Counted from the first letter of the stretch, positions 10,720 through 22,812 are shown. The stretch is 64,000 nucleotides of DNA from Selaginella moellendorffii (GCF_000143415.4 NW_003314281.1:732833-796832); one strand, 5' to 3'. Program-made: numbers and translations. Notes: generated by a model not told the origin, from the sequence alone.

Positions 10720-12500
10720 TAAACACAAGTTTGGGAGTTTTTGAAATTGGATGAGACTTTTGGCAGCTGTGGACCATATCTATATATAAAAAGTCTAACT
10801 CAAGGCTTGGCAAGACCTTGAGATTTCTTTAACACCATTTTAGCAAAGTGACTTGGTTCTTTTTAAGGATTTATACATTCGTTTAAGTTTACACTAAAAT
10901 AGTTAAATCCCTACATCATTGAGCATCATAAAAGAGATAATTGTTATATCTTAGTGGATTTAATAACTAATAGTTTGAGCATGTATAGCATTACAACCAT
11001 CTTAAGACACTCTAATGTTGAATGGTTTTAACAATAATTTTCTTCTATTTTTTTCTTCTCTTTTCTTTTATTTCTTTTTGCTCTTTCACTATATTTCTAT
11101 TGCTCTTCTAAATTTTAAAAAGTAGATTTAGGCTTGGATCATAGTTTTTCTAAGTGGCATTAATTTTGATTATCTAAAAACTCAAGTTATTTTAGGTTTT
11201 GCAATGGTTATTACACTTTATCTTTCATTACACTTTTCACTTTTATTGCTTGCATTTTTATTTCTCTATCCATTTTGCCGTATGGTACCATAGTTTAACT
11301 TAACATTCTTTAGTCATTTACAAATATAAAGTATTCATAGAGATGGTAGCAAAGTTTCAATAGGAAAAATGTAATTATCTCCATTTAAAGCATTAATTTG
11401 TTTGAATATTATAGTTTTAACACATGTAATAGTGGAAGTACAAGTTGTTAGTGGTTAGTTGGGCCTTCTGTGCATGTATCCAAGTTCATTCCACACTATG
11501 GCTTTTTTTCCTATTTATTTCTTTTAATTTTTAATGGCTTCTTTTAGCAAAGATCTTGGGTTTGCCACATTTCCCAATATATTATTGCAAAGGAAATTAA
11601 TTTAACTAATTTTCTACTAAGTTCTTCCTTTTTTCTTCAAATTCTACATTTTATAATCTTTATGATTTCTTTCTTTTTTCTGTACGTTATAGGTTTTCTT
11701 CATGAAGTTGTTTGATCCACCTCTGGTCATTTATTGCAATGCATTTTAAAGTACAAATATTTTTAAAATATTCAATTCAAAGAATATTTCTAGAGCATCA
11801 ATTCAAGGGTTTAGGACAGAATAAATGATTGATAATGTATTTTTGAGCTTGATCTAAGCTTTCTTTGAGTGTGTTTAAGAGTGATAGGTATGTTATCTAT
11901 GTATCAACTCAAATAACTATTGACAAAGATGATGCAATTGCTATAAAATATTGTCATAGTTGTCAGTATGTCTAAATATATATTTGAAAATATATGGGAG
12001 AAGGTTCTAATCCACATATGGTTGCATTCAAACCATTATACCACTATAACACTATGCCTTAAAGACATGTAAAAAATTACATAAATATTTGAGCATTATC
12101 TAAAGAATGATATGTTGCATTAATTGTAAATTGATCAAATTAATAATACATATTATCCCTAAAATTTCTATAAATGAAATCTGACCAGATGTTAGGATTG
12201 GCAATAAGAGCAATAAAAGTTGCACTATACATCATAAATGCCACTATTAACTAGATTTAATTATCCAATTATAGTCATATAACATCAATCAATTACACCA
12301 ATTGCTACTCTAAAATGTAAGCAATTAAAGAAATAAATGATCCATTAAAGTTTAAATATAAAAGGAAAGAGCTTATGAATAAAATTGCACCTTATTTTTC
12401 AATCAATTATGGATTTAAATACTACTAGGTTGGATGAGAGGTTTCGTGTCTGACTTTATTAATTAGTTTAAAGGAATCATAAAATATGTTGAGATTGATA
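10720..12500. other. AT-rich non-coding DNA
   Basis: No frame with protein-like content. Long pyrimidine and A/T tracts are typical of the old repeat-rich block. I see no terminal repeats that would define an element. Confidence 0.5.
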
Positions 12501-13400
12501 TGTGGTATATTCAATTTTCTTTTAGTTGGGCTCGACCTGAGAGTGTAAGCCACAAATTTTTCCTTTCCAATTTGTCAGCTTACCTCATCTATCCAACTAA
12601 TATTGCCTTATCTTCTTAGCTAAGTTCCCTCGCCAAGGTTCTCGCCTATTGTACCAACTCCTACTTAGTCCTATTTGGTTTCAATTATTCACTACACGAG
12701 CAATGGAGCATTAACCATCCACCCACGAATTCTTAAATATCTCCCAATCCCCCTCCCCAGGTTAGATTGGACTTAAGGTTCGGCTACACTCCCTACATGC
12801 ACAAGCAGGCAAACACACCAAGCCTCCAGGTTTCTAACATCCCTTGGTACAATAAGATTTGATCATAAGACCCTCTAAATCCCAAGCCTTGGGTGCAACA
12901 GTTGCTTCAGGATGCCAGGGCGAAACACCGTGGCCTAACGGCCTGGTATGGGTACCTCTACCCCCCCACTTCCATCCCAAAGGGGAGGCCCAACCCCTTA
13001 AGAAGGGTGAGGACTAATGAGCCACAAGGTACTCAAGTGGGGCACCACTCCATATGAGCTGAGAGCATTGTAGTCGGTTTCCCTTCCAGGAGTGGGAGTT
13101 GCTCTTGAGCACTTCCTTCAGTGGCCCCTTCGGCACCACCCGAGTCCATACTCACTCCCACTTAAGGCCCCTCAGTCCTAGTCTCAACCTCAAATCAGTT
13201 TGGAAGCACCACTGGAGAGTTCCTTCAAGACTGGTTTCTGAACCTCACTATCCCTACTATACTTTTGGAACCCCCTGTAGCCCCCCCCCCGGGAGACACA
13301 CGCTTTGGGCTTTCACCCCTTGACCTGTATTAGTACTCGAACTCGGTTTCAGATTTGATCTCGGACTCGATTTTGGACCCGACGGACTTGGTCTCAGACT
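12500..13400. other. GC-shifted non-coding segment beside the chromovirus
   Basis: Base composition rises compared with 10720-12500, with C-rich runs such as 13281-13289. No coding domain is visible. It could be the outer part of the retrotransposon LTR or another non-autonomous element; no clear termini were found. Confidence 0.35.
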
Positions 13401-13676
13401 CGATCTCGAACTCGACCTCAAACCCGATCTTAGACTCGATCTAGGACTCGGTGTCGGACCTGATCTTGGATCTCGGACTCTATCTTGAACTCGGTCTCAA
13501 ACTCGGTCTTAGAGTGGGCCTCAGACTCAATCCCGGACTCTATCTCGAACTTGGTCTTAGAGTCGGTCTTGGACTTGATCTCGGACTTGGTCCCATTTGA
13601 TGAACTTTTTAATCATTTCGGTCGTGCTTTCGGGGATCCTTTAGCCTACGACAAATTGGGGAGTTAGTTCCTTACA
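13400..13676 (-). repeat. CTCGAA-rich terminal direct repeat, right-hand LTR candidate
   Basis: Matches 18735-19035, with the clearest identity in the last 80 bp (gatgaact... to ttccttaca at 13676), and similarity stops exactly there. Read on the minus strand it begins TGTAAGGAAC. The bases before it on that strand (CTTCTATGGGTGGTGGAGT) could serve as a polypurine tract. Most of the repeat is a degenerate array of roughly 12-bp 'ctcgaactcgac' type units. Confidence 0.6.
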
Positions 13677-14099
13677 ACTCCACCACCCATAGAAGAAGTT
13701 CGATGCCCACATCGAACGTCTCTTTTTAATCTTACGACTTGTTGACCATGTCTCCGGGGGCATCCCCCCACTTAGCGGTGTGCCTAAGTTAGCCTCCCTG
13801 GCCAAGAGCCCATGACAACGGAATATAAATGTCCCTATACCCCTCACGTCACCGAGCCTTAGTATGGGGTTGGGACTTGAACCCAACCTTGCTTTACTAG
13901 GGGGTTGGGACTCGAACCCAACCTCGATAGAATATGTATACAGATTCGACATCTCCACGAGGAGTCAGGTGTAGTTCCCTACGCCTGGTCGACTTAGCTA
14001 ACCCATGCTAATTAGCTTACCTTCGGTGCGCCTTCGGGTCCCAACATATGTCATTGCTCAACTTAATAAATTGATACTTTTAATTGAACTTTGCATAAG

Positions 14100-14480
14100 T
14101 ACATAGAGTTCTGCCATGTAGAAATTCTTTCACTAGATCTCGAACATTCGCTAGGTTCTCTTTCGGTTCCTATATTACTTTGCAGTGTGGAAATCCTTTC
14201 CACTTCACATGGAACTCTCTCATCTCGTGTTTTTGTCACTTGCTTTTGCGTGCATTGAGGATGGCCTCAACTTTGTATTCCTCTTCCCCTTGGATAACCT
14301 AAGGTAAAGGTTTCACTTGGTCCTTGCAAAGTGGATCCTCAAAGTACGGCATGAGTAAATTCACATGGAACATTAGGTGCATCTTCCCCATCTCTCGAGG
14401 AAGTTGAAAACGGTAAGCCACTTTACCGATTCGTGCCTCAATCTCATAAGGCCTCGTGAACCTGCTTAAAAAACTCAAGA
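14100..14480 (-). pseudogene. integrase C-terminus with chromodomain (broken)
   Basis: Minus-strand reading gives 'ARIGKVAYRFQLP', then 'MFHVNLLMPYFEDP', the usual end of a Ty3 integrase, then a chromodomain: 'GEEEYKVEAILNARKSK', 'FHVKWKGFPHCK' and 'EPKENLANVRDLVKEF'. The aromatic/charged chromodomain pattern (EYxVE...VKWKG...EPxENL) is clear. Stop codons interrupt it at about four places. In chromoviruses this domain steers insertion towards heterochromatin. Confidence 0.75.
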
Positions 14481-15192
14481 TCAGTTCATTTCCAAGAATA
14501 TATGCATCTTTACCTTTGGGTCAACTTTCGACTGATCCCACTTGGTAGCCTTAGGTTCTTGGTGTTCAATCACACCTTCTCCCCAAGTTAGAATTCTACT
14601 TTTTGGCACTTTTGGTTTGCATACTTGATTTGCCTTTGTTGAGCCCATTCTAAGGAATCCCTCATTAGATTCCAAATGTTGAGCCTTTCTACCGTGAATG
14701 CCTCCATTGCAAGTAACTCTCCATAATACTCGGCCACACCGAGTTCCATAGGACCTTCAATAACTCATCCATTGATGACTTCCCATGGACTCACCCCAAT
14801 ACTCGAGTGTGGTGAGTTGTTATAACACATTTTCGCAAGTCCCAAATGACTTACCCAATCAATCTAGTCTCCCGAGACATAGCATCACAAATAATCCTCC
14901 AGCTACCTATCCACCCTTTCCATTTGTCCGTTTGTCAAGAAGCGTTAGTGCCATCAAACTTGACTTAATACCCAATACCTGTCTATGGGTGATAAGTTGT
15001 GCTAAATTTCAACTTGGTGCGATATTGTTCCAGGAGAGTTTTCTAGAACCTACTGGTGAAGATTTTATCTCGATCTAAGATGATCTCTTTTGGCCTTCCC
15101 CGTACTTGAACCACTTGTTCAAAGAATAGCTTCGCCACACCTTCCGCATCCACTTCTGTTGTGGTGGGTATAAAATGTGCCATCTTCGAAAA

Positions 15193-15627
15193 TCAGTCCA
15201 CCACCACGAATATCGCATTGAACCCCTCACTTGGGGGGAGTCCCATGATGAAGTCCATCGTAAGACAATTCCACGGGTGATCTGGAATTGGGATGCTTTG
15301 TAACAAGCCTTCATTAGCCTTAGTCATAGCTTTGACTTGCTGATATGTTAGACATGTCTTTACATAGTCTTGGATATCCTTAGCCATATCTGGCCAATGA
15401 TACTTCCTCTTGAGTAAACCCATCGTCTTGGGCACTCGGCCGTGTTCTGCAAGAGGTCCATCATGACACTCTTTTAAGATTACCTTCCTTAATTCCCCTT
15501 CTGGAACATACACTCTCATTTGTTTATAATAAATGAGTCTATTGCGTTTCCTATAACCTATTTTTTCTTCCATTGGCAACTCACCTCTTTGGTGAGTTTC
15601 TTGTGCCTCTTGGTTCCTCAGCAACAT
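15193..15627 (-). pseudogene. integrase zinc-binding and core domains of the chromovirus
   Basis: A 144-codon open segment contains 'ECHDGPLAEHGRVPKTMGLLKRKYHWPDM' features of the H-H-C-C zinc domain ('VKTCLTYQQVK') and the core start 'PDHPWNCLTMDFIMGLPPSEGFNAIFVVVD', which includes the first catalytic aspartate. The frame stops soon after (15193), before the second aspartate and the glutamate can be recognised. Confidence 0.8.
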
Positions 15628-15630
15628 TTA

Positions 15631-16152
15631 TTATGCTAGACCATTGCTCTCATACATTATTCGCACATTGTCCCAAAAGGTTGCTATTGTGCTAGATATC
15701 GCCAACTTCAAGCTTGCTTTTTGACTTAGAGCATCTACCACGATGTTGCTCTTCCCAGGTTTATACAAAATCTTGCAATCAAACTCAGCCAAAGCGTTAG
15801 CCCACTGACCTTGTTTCCCTCTTAGGTCGGGTTGTGACAAGAAGTGTTTCATTGCCACATTATCCATGTAAATTTTGAAATGCCTCCCAAGGTAGTGTCG
15901 CCACTCCTTGAGAACTTTGACCACCACAAATAATTTCTTCTCGTGGGCAGGCCATTTTCGCTAAGCCTTGTCAAACTTCTTCAAGAAGAATGCCACTGGG
16001 TGGTTGTCTTGCTTCAAAACTACACCCAATGCAAAGTCCGAAGCATCCAGTTTTACCTCAAAGTCCTTACCAAAGTCGGGTAACACCAACATGGGGGTCT
16101 TCCTCAACTTCCCTTGAGGTGGACAAATGCCGCCTCGCATTCCGCTATCCAT
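15631..16152 (-). pseudogene. RT connection and RNase H of the chromovirus
   Basis: Two open pieces: 16152-15961 with 'LVLPDFGKDFEVKLDASDFALGVVL', the RT/RNase H junction carrying the DASD motif, and 15927-15631 with 'FKIYMDNVAMKHFLSQPDL', 'GQWANALAEFDCKI' and 'GKSNIVVDALSQ'. In active elements the 'TDH' motif replaces 'MDN' here, so one RNase H residue is changed. A stop separates the pieces. Confidence 0.8.
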
Positions 16153-16283
16153 ACCATCTTCCCTTTACATGTTTGGTCTGTTAAGGGCAAGGTTATTCTC
16201 GAATAGTGTTTGATAAACTTTCGGTAGTAGTTGCATAGCCCCAAGAATGCTCTCAACTCATGTACATTCGATAGTCACTCCCA

Positions 16284-17084
16284 TTATTGGATTGCTTGGA
16301 CCTTCTTAAGGTCCTCCTTGAGCCTGTCCTTGCCCACCACGTACCCGAGAAACTTTACCTTTTGTTGAGTAAAATCATATTTGCTCTCTTTAGCATACAA
16401 CTTGTGTTCCCTTAGTTTCTCAAACACCTTCGTCAAGTGTTTAGCATGCTCCTCTAGCATTTCGCTATAGATTAGGATGTTGTCAATATAAACGACCACG
16501 AAATGATCCAAATATGGTATAAAGATGTGGTTTATCAGTGTCGAAAACATTGCTAGCGCATTGCACAGCCCAAAGGGCATCACTAAAAACTCGAAGCTCC
16601 CATACTTTATTCGACAGGTTGTCTTCTCGACATCTTCCTCTGCTACCCTGATCTGGTAGTATCCTGCCCTTAGGTCAATCTTTAAGAAGTATTTTGCCTT
16701 TCCCAACCTATCAAACAAATCCTTAATCCTTGATAAAGGGTGTTTGTTTTTCTTTGTATACTTGTTGAGCAATCAGTAGTTTATGCACATGCACATAGAT
16801 CCATCTTTTCTTTTCACAAATAACACCGGTGCCTCATACAACAACTTGCTCAACCTAATATACCCTTTGTTCACCAACTCTTCTAGTTGGCACTTGAGCT
16901 CTTTGAGTTCCTTTTTGTTCAAATGATAGAAGGGACGAACCACTGCTTTAGCACCCTCAACTAACTTAATCTTGTGTTCTATTGGTTGTGTGGGGGGCAA
17001 CCCCACCGGTAGCTCCTTTGGCATGGTATCCTGGAATTGGTCCAACACCCGCTGGATTACTAAAGGTACTTCTTCCATTCCCAT
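16284..17084 (-). pseudogene. reverse transcriptase of the chromovirus
   Basis: Contains the expected Ty3 RT blocks: 'KAVVRPFYHLNKKELKELK', 'APVLFVKRKDGSMCMCINY', 'DLRAGYYQIRVAEEDVEKT', 'VMPFGLCNALAMFSTLIN' and the palm box 'HFVVVYIDNILIYS'. The box is normally YxDD; the second aspartate is asparagine here. The frame is interrupted at about 16772. Confidence 0.85.
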
Positions 17085-17359
17085 CTTTTATCACTCTTCA
17101 CCGAGAGTACACATAAAAATGCTACCTTAATTCCTTTAGTGAGTTGTCTTCTCGTGGACACCAGGTTTAAGCAGGAGTCTTTGGCCTTACTTTGTCCTAC
17201 CTTTAGATCTTGGGCCTCCACCCTGGATCGTTCTCCCCAGGCATTCGCCAGTACCACAAAGTTCCTCCCTTGTCCATGCAAAGCTACTATGAACCGATTG
17301 AACCAGTCCATTTCAAAGATTATGTCAAATCCCGCTATATCAAATGCAATGAAATCCAT
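17060..17359 (-). pseudogene. aspartic-protease-region fragment of the chromovirus
   Basis: Minus-strand 'AFDIAGFDIIFEMDWFNRF' corresponds to the 'dvILGMDWL' segment at the end of retropepsins, and it is followed by the short linker to RT. The catalytic D-T/S-G motif lies upstream (about 17530-17480), where 'GTSDNFVAVDIIQQ' can be read in another frame. Confidence 0.65.
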
Positions 17360-17581
17360 GTCTACTTTCTATGTCCTTATTTCGACTCTCGCTTGTCGAA
17401 GTATCTCATCGGTGCTTTGGCTACCTTGAACAAACTCTATCATCCTTGGTTCACCCAACCGCTGCACCGTTAGTCCAGCTTGCTGGATTATATCTACAGC
17501 TACAAAATTATCTGAAGTACCCATGTCAATAAAGATCTTAACAAAGCTACCTCCGAGCTTCCCTTGAAGGGCTCGTAGATG

Positions 17582-18436
17582 TCACGAATGACTCTCTACC
17601 AAAGTTGCTTGCGTAATGAGTAACTTTAAGCTAAGGATTAGATCACATACCTCAATTTGGATTTCACTTGACTTAATGGCCATATTGGATCTGGCCTTTT
17701 TCGGGTAGGGACATTCCCTCGAAAAGTGTCCCGCTTCATTGCAGTTGTAACATATGTTGTTTCCCACGCTGCTAACAGACTTGATATTCTTATCTATGGG
17801 TTTGTCTTTTTCTGCTTGACTCCCCCACGTACTTGCTCGCTGGCCACCAGATTTGCCTTTCCGGAACCCCGAGGACTTATTCTTAGAGAAACTCCTCTTG
17901 AATTTCCCTTTGCTATATGTTCCCCTTGGTTTGGCCCCTTTGCTAAATGTGGACCCCAACCCTGTCGTGTTCCCCTTTCGCAGGTTATCATTGAAATGCA
18001 TTTTGATAGCCACATTCAAATCTTCTTTGTAATTGGTCAGGTTCCAACACATCACCTCACCGCAAGCCCAGGTTTGCAAGCTTGATATGAAGGCATGGAA
18101 CGCATTCATATCACCCATATCCGTGACAAGTATCCTCTTTGCCATAAACCTATTCACATATTTTTTAATGGTTCTGGTTTGCTTCAGCCTACTCAGCTCA
18201 TCCCTTAGGTGCAGAGTAGCATTTGGATGAACATAAGTCACATAGATCCTTGCCTTCATCATTTCCCAAATGGCCACCGGTCCTTCGTTGGCCTTTGTTA
18301 TTCTCCACCAAGACTTAGCATTATCTGCGAAGTATAGCTTTGCACATAAGACTTTCTTCGAGCTCGGTAACCGCAATGCTCGGAAGTAGTCTTCCATATT
18401 GTGAAACCAATCCTCCACCACCTTATAATCATTCAC
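17582..18436 (-). pseudogene. gag of the chromovirus, with CCHC zinc knuckle
   Basis: A 284-codon segment with the Ty3 gag core ('DWFHNMEDYFRALRLP', 'LYFADNAKSWWRI') and a basic C-terminal part holding the zinc knuckle 'CYNCNEAGHFSRECP' (C-x2-C-x4-H-x4-C). An upstream frame at 18817-18506 adds a serine/arginine-rich stretch and a predicted coiled coil ('TRLDILEGQLAQTNAMLETF') that is probably the gag N-terminus, separated by a stop near 18484. Confidence 0.85.
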
Positions 18437-18734
18437 TCCTTTGAAGACTAGTGGGGGTTTTGGTTTGTACTTGGGAACTGCCTAAGGGACTGATTCCACT
18501 TTGGTCTATTCAACTTTGTTCAGTTCTGCCTCAGTCCCTGCTGAAGGGTCCACACCTTCTGCGCTACTAGCATCTGCAGTCTTTCGCCTTTTCTTTCGTT
18601 TTTTATCACGTTTTAGCTTGCGTATGAAAGTCTCTAACATGGCATTGGTCTGTGCCAATTGTCCTTCTAGAATGTCCAATCGAGTCTTGGATGACCGAAC
18701 CTCACCACCGGATTCCTGTTTGGAAGTTTCCTCA

Positions 18735-19035
18735 CTTGATCTCAAACTCGACCTCGAACCCGATCTTGGACTCGACTTCGAACTCGACCTTGAACTTTGT
18801 CTTGGACCCAATCTCAAATCTCGGACTCTGTCTCGAACTTGATCTCGAACTCAATATTAAATTTGGCCTTGGAGTCGGCCTCGAACTTGATCCCGGACTC
18901 TATCTCGAACTTGGTCTCAAAGTCGGTCTTGGACTCAATCTCGAACTTGATCCCATCCGATGAACTCTTTATCATTTCAGTCCTACTTTCGGGGATCCTT
19001 TAGCCTACGACACCTTGGGGAGTTGGTTCCTTACA
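18735..19035 (-). repeat. CTCGAA-rich terminal direct repeat, left-hand LTR candidate
   Basis: Counterpart of 13400-13676. The distal 80 bp ending ttccttaca at 19035 are nearly the same in both. The array part overlaps the N-terminal gag frame and would encode an S/R-rich tract there. Confidence 0.6.
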
Positions 19036-20200
19036 AAGAGGTAAGATATTGGGTGTCAAGAGTGTGGGGCTTTTGGGAAAGTTGTGGCTCTTAGCTTTCA
19101 TTCACAAGAGTGTGAATTAAATATAAATCAAAAGTATAAATCTAAATACTCCATATAGACAATGAGAGTTACCCTTCACCTCCACTAATATGATTGTATA
19201 GAATACAAAAATATGTATATTCAATTTGCCCAAAACCTTAGTTTATATATATATTTTAAATTTAAATCAATTTTATAATTATCAAAACCTTAATATATTT
19301 AGAATGGTATATGGTATTATAGATATAAAAATTATAAAAATTATAAATATTTTTTATTTTTATAATATTTAAAAGTTATTATAACTATATTTATTGAATG
19401 CAAAAAAGCAATATTTTCTAATATAATACAACAATATTAAAAGTTATATATCCAATACTGATGAAAATATTAATATCAGATATCTTTATAATGAAAATTC
19501 TAGTCTTTCTAAGTTTGTACTTTTTTATTCTATAGAAATATCTTCTAAAAATTAATTTATTTATTGTTAATTTTATATAGTTTCAATTAAAATTGTATGC
19601 ACTTATTCTGTTGATACTAATGCATATTATATTTTCTTTATTTATAATAAATTTTAATTGAAATCATATAAATTATAAGAACTTTGAAAGTTATAACATT
19701 ATATGAAAGATGAATATCTTTTGAAAAGCGTAAAATTTATATAATATTAATATTAAAAAAGAGTTTTCAATATGTTTTATTAACTAAGTTGATGTAAAAA
19801 TATCAATTTTGGCAAATATATTAACTTATTTTAAAGTAACAATATGAAAGAAATATTACTTAAAATACAGATGCAATGAATATTAATAAAATTTTCTAAA
19901 TTTTCTAAAATTATTTATTCATAAAATCTTAATTTTTTAGCTACAATATGTTTTTATTTATATCATTATTTCAAAATTGGTGGCACCCTTAAAAACAAAC
20001 ATTAATGTATAGACTAAGGTTTAAAACTCAAAAAGTGAAAAAATGTTACAGAGCTATAATTAAAAACATAATGGAAAATCGCATTTTTTAATTGTAAATA
20101 ACATATCAGAACTATTTTATAGAATCATATTCAATAAAAAGGTGCCTAGGTTTGTGCGCGCTAATTAAACTCGGTGAAAACATTTAAAACCCCTTTTTTA
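19036..20200. other. very AT-rich non-coding spacer
   Basis: Long A/T runs without coding frames. The composition changes sharply at about 20150, where the gene island starts. Confidence 0.6.
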
Positions 20201-20419
20201 GGTCTCACGTATTAGGTTTAGGGCTTGTGGCGAAGAGTTCTCTGCTTCGCTGCTTCGCTCTTGACAATCCCGGGAGCGGGAAGCTCCACAAAGCTCCGCT
20301 CTGGGCGCGTGGGCCACAGGTGAGGTGTGATTTCCACAGCGCTGGGAGATTCTTCTTGTTTTATCGTAGCTCCGCGTGTGGGTGATCTTGAGCTCAGCCA
20401 TAGCTGCTAGCATTGTAAA

Positions 20420-21669
20420 ATGGGAGCGCCGAAACAGAAATGGACTCCAGAAGAGGAAGCGGCATTGCGCGCCGGCGTGGAGAAATATGGAGCGGGGAAG
20501 TGGCGGGCAATCCAGAAGGATCCAAAATTTGGCCCCGTTCTCAAATCTCGCTCTAATGTCGACTTGAAGGTACTGTGACCCGAGAAATTGGAACTTCCTT
20601 TTCTCTCTTTGGTTCTTCCCTCTCCTCATCTTCTTCTTTCGTTTTGATTTTGGTCTTGGCAGGACAAATGGAGGAATTTGAGTGCTTGTTCTGGTCCCGG
20701 CGGTCCAAGGTCCTCCAAAGTCCTGGGACTGCCGAGTGGAGGCGGCATGAGGAAATCCATGGACGCTGGATTGAGTCCTTTGCAGATTGACCCCTTGGGA
20801 GCTTTCCCCGATCCAGCAGCTTATCAAGAAATGAGAGAGATGGCATCAACACCCAGTGAAACAAGTCCGCAAAGGTGACAAATTTTTCTTTTTGTGACTA
20901 GTTTCCCTCTATCTCTGAAGAAACTTACGGGCTTGCTTTCCACAGTTATGACGACTTTATTTTGGAAGCCATTATAGTTATGAAACATCCCGGTGGTTCT
21001 AGTAGTGCGGCGATTGCTAACTTCGTGGAGGTACACTTCTCATCCATCGTCTGCGAGGTTTTGATCCATTTCTCTCTTACAGGAGCACCATATGGTTCCG
21101 CCAAACTTTCGGAAACTTTTGAACGCGAAGCTAAAAGCTTTAACAGTGCAAGGCAAGTTGATGAAAGTAAGTCGTGTTTCTTTGCCATGAAACGATTCAA
21201 TCCATGGTGAATGCTCTCGCAGGTGGATCAAAACTACAAGATCAATACAGGCTCTTCCAAACCCAGGGGAGGACAGAGGCCCGACAGCGACGACGAGAAA
21301 GCATTCGGCCGGGACGCTAAGAGGGCAGTAAAGTCGAAGAAGCCAAAGATGGACATAGAGACAGCAACACTGATAGTTAGGGAGTCGGAGGAGGCATCGT
21401 TGGTAGCCGCGACGCGCGTAGCCGAGGCGGATGCTCTGGCGCAGGAAGCCGAGATGGCAGCTCGGGAGCTGGAAACCGCCGAAGCTCTAGCTTTCGAGCT
21501 CGACGTCGCTGCGGAGGTTGCCGCTTATGCTTTGAGGCCGCACAGAAAATGTGAGAAACCTTTCCTTTCTTTCGTGACAAAATCTCTCGAAGTTTTGACG
21601 AATGTGTTCTTCGCAGCTCGGGCGTCCCTCGGGGGAGTGTACTGTAATCCCATTGCCAATCAAAGCTAG
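20420..21669 (+). CDS. TRB/SMH-type telomere-repeat-binding protein (Myb + linker-histone domain)
   Basis: Six exons (20420-20569, 20663-20874, 20946-21030, 21083-21166, 21223-21550, 21617-21669) give 303 residues in frame. Residues 5-60 form a Myb-like domain ([18 protein letters not shown] ... GKWRAI) ending in the telobox signature VDLKDKWRNL, which straddles intron 1. Residues 120-180 form a linker-histone H1/H5 globular domain (DDFILEAI ... [14 protein letters not shown]). The C-terminal third is alanine/glutamate-rich coiled coil with a basic patch ([11 protein letters not shown]). This Myb-H1-coiled-coil order is specific to plant single-Myb-histone proteins, which bind telomeric repeats and telobox promoters in the nucleus. 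All introns are 52-93 bp. Confidence 0.93.
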
Positions 21670-22163
21670 GATGATTATAAAAGAAGAGGAAAAATGGAGA
21701 GCATTTTTTTTGTTTTTCCTTTGATGAAGATGGCTGGCTGGCGGCCGTTGGATGTGTCCATTCCAGCCGTTGGATCTCCTGACCACCAAGGTGCTGTTTT
21801 TTTTATATACTCTCTCTCTCTCTCTTGTGTGTGGTGTCTATTCTTAAAGGCTGGAAGAACATGAATCTTTGTCTGGCAATCACATGGAACCATTTTTCCA
21901 TCCCAAAAAAAAGATCTAGCAAGCAAGCAAAAGAAGAAAACCATGATCTTGCTTTAACTGGAAGATTTGAGTGATCCATGGTTTGATGCTCCAGGTTTTT
22001 GAGACAACATTGTCAATGTTCTAAAGTTTTTTCCTGGAAAGGGAAAGAGCGCCAACTTTTCTGCAAAGCAAATTTGATAGCTGGCACGCCATAACGATCA
22101 TTGCTCAATGCTTTTGATCATCAAAATATTTTTGGTGAAACATCTCCTGTTATGTTGCTGTTT

Positions 22164-22263
22164 NNNNNNNNNNNNNNNNNNNNNNNNNNNNNNNNNNNNN
22201 NNNNNNNNNNNNNNNNNNNNNNNNNNNNNNNNNNNNNNNNNNNNNNNNNNNNNNNNNNNNNNN
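22164..22263. other. 100-N assembly gap
   Basis: Exactly 100 unknown bases, the usual placeholder for a gap of unknown size. The flanks both contain ATGTTGCTG (22152-22160 and 22264-22272), suggesting a collapsed or duplicated join. Confidence 0.98.
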
Positions 22264-22789
22264 ATGTTGCTGATTCGATGGATTTAGATGATCGATCTAA
22301 CGTCACAAAAGCGGTAGCCAAAAATTCAACATTGCGTGGAATCAAATATTTTCTTCCATCAGCTTTGATCGAGTCAATCAAACCGCTTTCCTTTCTGGAG
22401 GTTATTACATGTGGCAGGACAAAACAGGGATGACGTGGCGTACGACTACTGGCCGGAGGCTGACATGCTGTCCTTACACGTCACTAAAAGAATTGGAAGA
22501 AAAGAGAGAGAGAGAGAGAGAGTGTGTGTCACTGGTGGTGCGTGTGCGTGCTTTGTTCTTCTTTAGTTTTCTCTCTTGTTTCTCTCCAGCTCCAGCGCGA
22601 GAAGAGATGGGCGACGAATCAATCAATGCGAATGTTGATGTGTGTGGTGATTCAAGGCACTAGCGACTGGCATTGTGGCGTCCCCGTCAATCTGGAGCTC
22701 TGAGCAACGAGAGGGAAAGAGAGAAAGAAGAAGAAGAAGATAAAGGGGTTTCTTTCGGGTCACATTGTTTCTGCTTCTCCAGCACCATA

Positions 22790-22812
22790 GCGAGCGAGCG
22801 AGCGAGCGAGCG
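22790..22812. repeat. GCGA tetranucleotide microsatellite
   Basis: About 5.75 uninterrupted units of gcga, in the presumed leader region of the glycosylase gene. Confidence 0.9.

Larger units (their letters stand above)
13400..19035 (-). mobile_element. broken Ty3/Gypsy chromovirus
   Basis: Minus-strand frames give the full chromovirus order: gag with a CCHC knuckle (18436-17582), protease-like region (17359-17060), reverse transcriptase (17084-16284), RNase H (16152-15631), integrase zinc and core domains (15627-15193) and an integrase tail with chromodomain (about 14480-14100). Stop codons and frameshifts split the polyprotein into at least seven frames, and the RT active box reads YIDN instead of YIDD, so the copy is inactive. 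Direct repeats at both ends (13400-13676, 18735-19035) are probably LTR parts, but no primer-binding site is visible after the left repeat, suggesting internal rearrangement. Confidence 0.85.

Noticed and set aside
10120-10720. 5S rRNA genes or a 5S tandem array
   Set aside because: Only about 58 bp of each 194-bp repeat resembles 5S rRNA, and the units have LTR ends, a PBS and a TSD; this is a Cassandra element, not rDNA.
13320-13620. CRISPR-like or satellite array of ctcgaactc units
   Set aside because: Units are degenerate and without unique spacers, the genome is eukaryotic, and the same block ends the chromovirus on both sides.
22101-22433. Open frames across the N gap
   Set aside because: They are open only because N codons cannot be read; no evidence of a protein.
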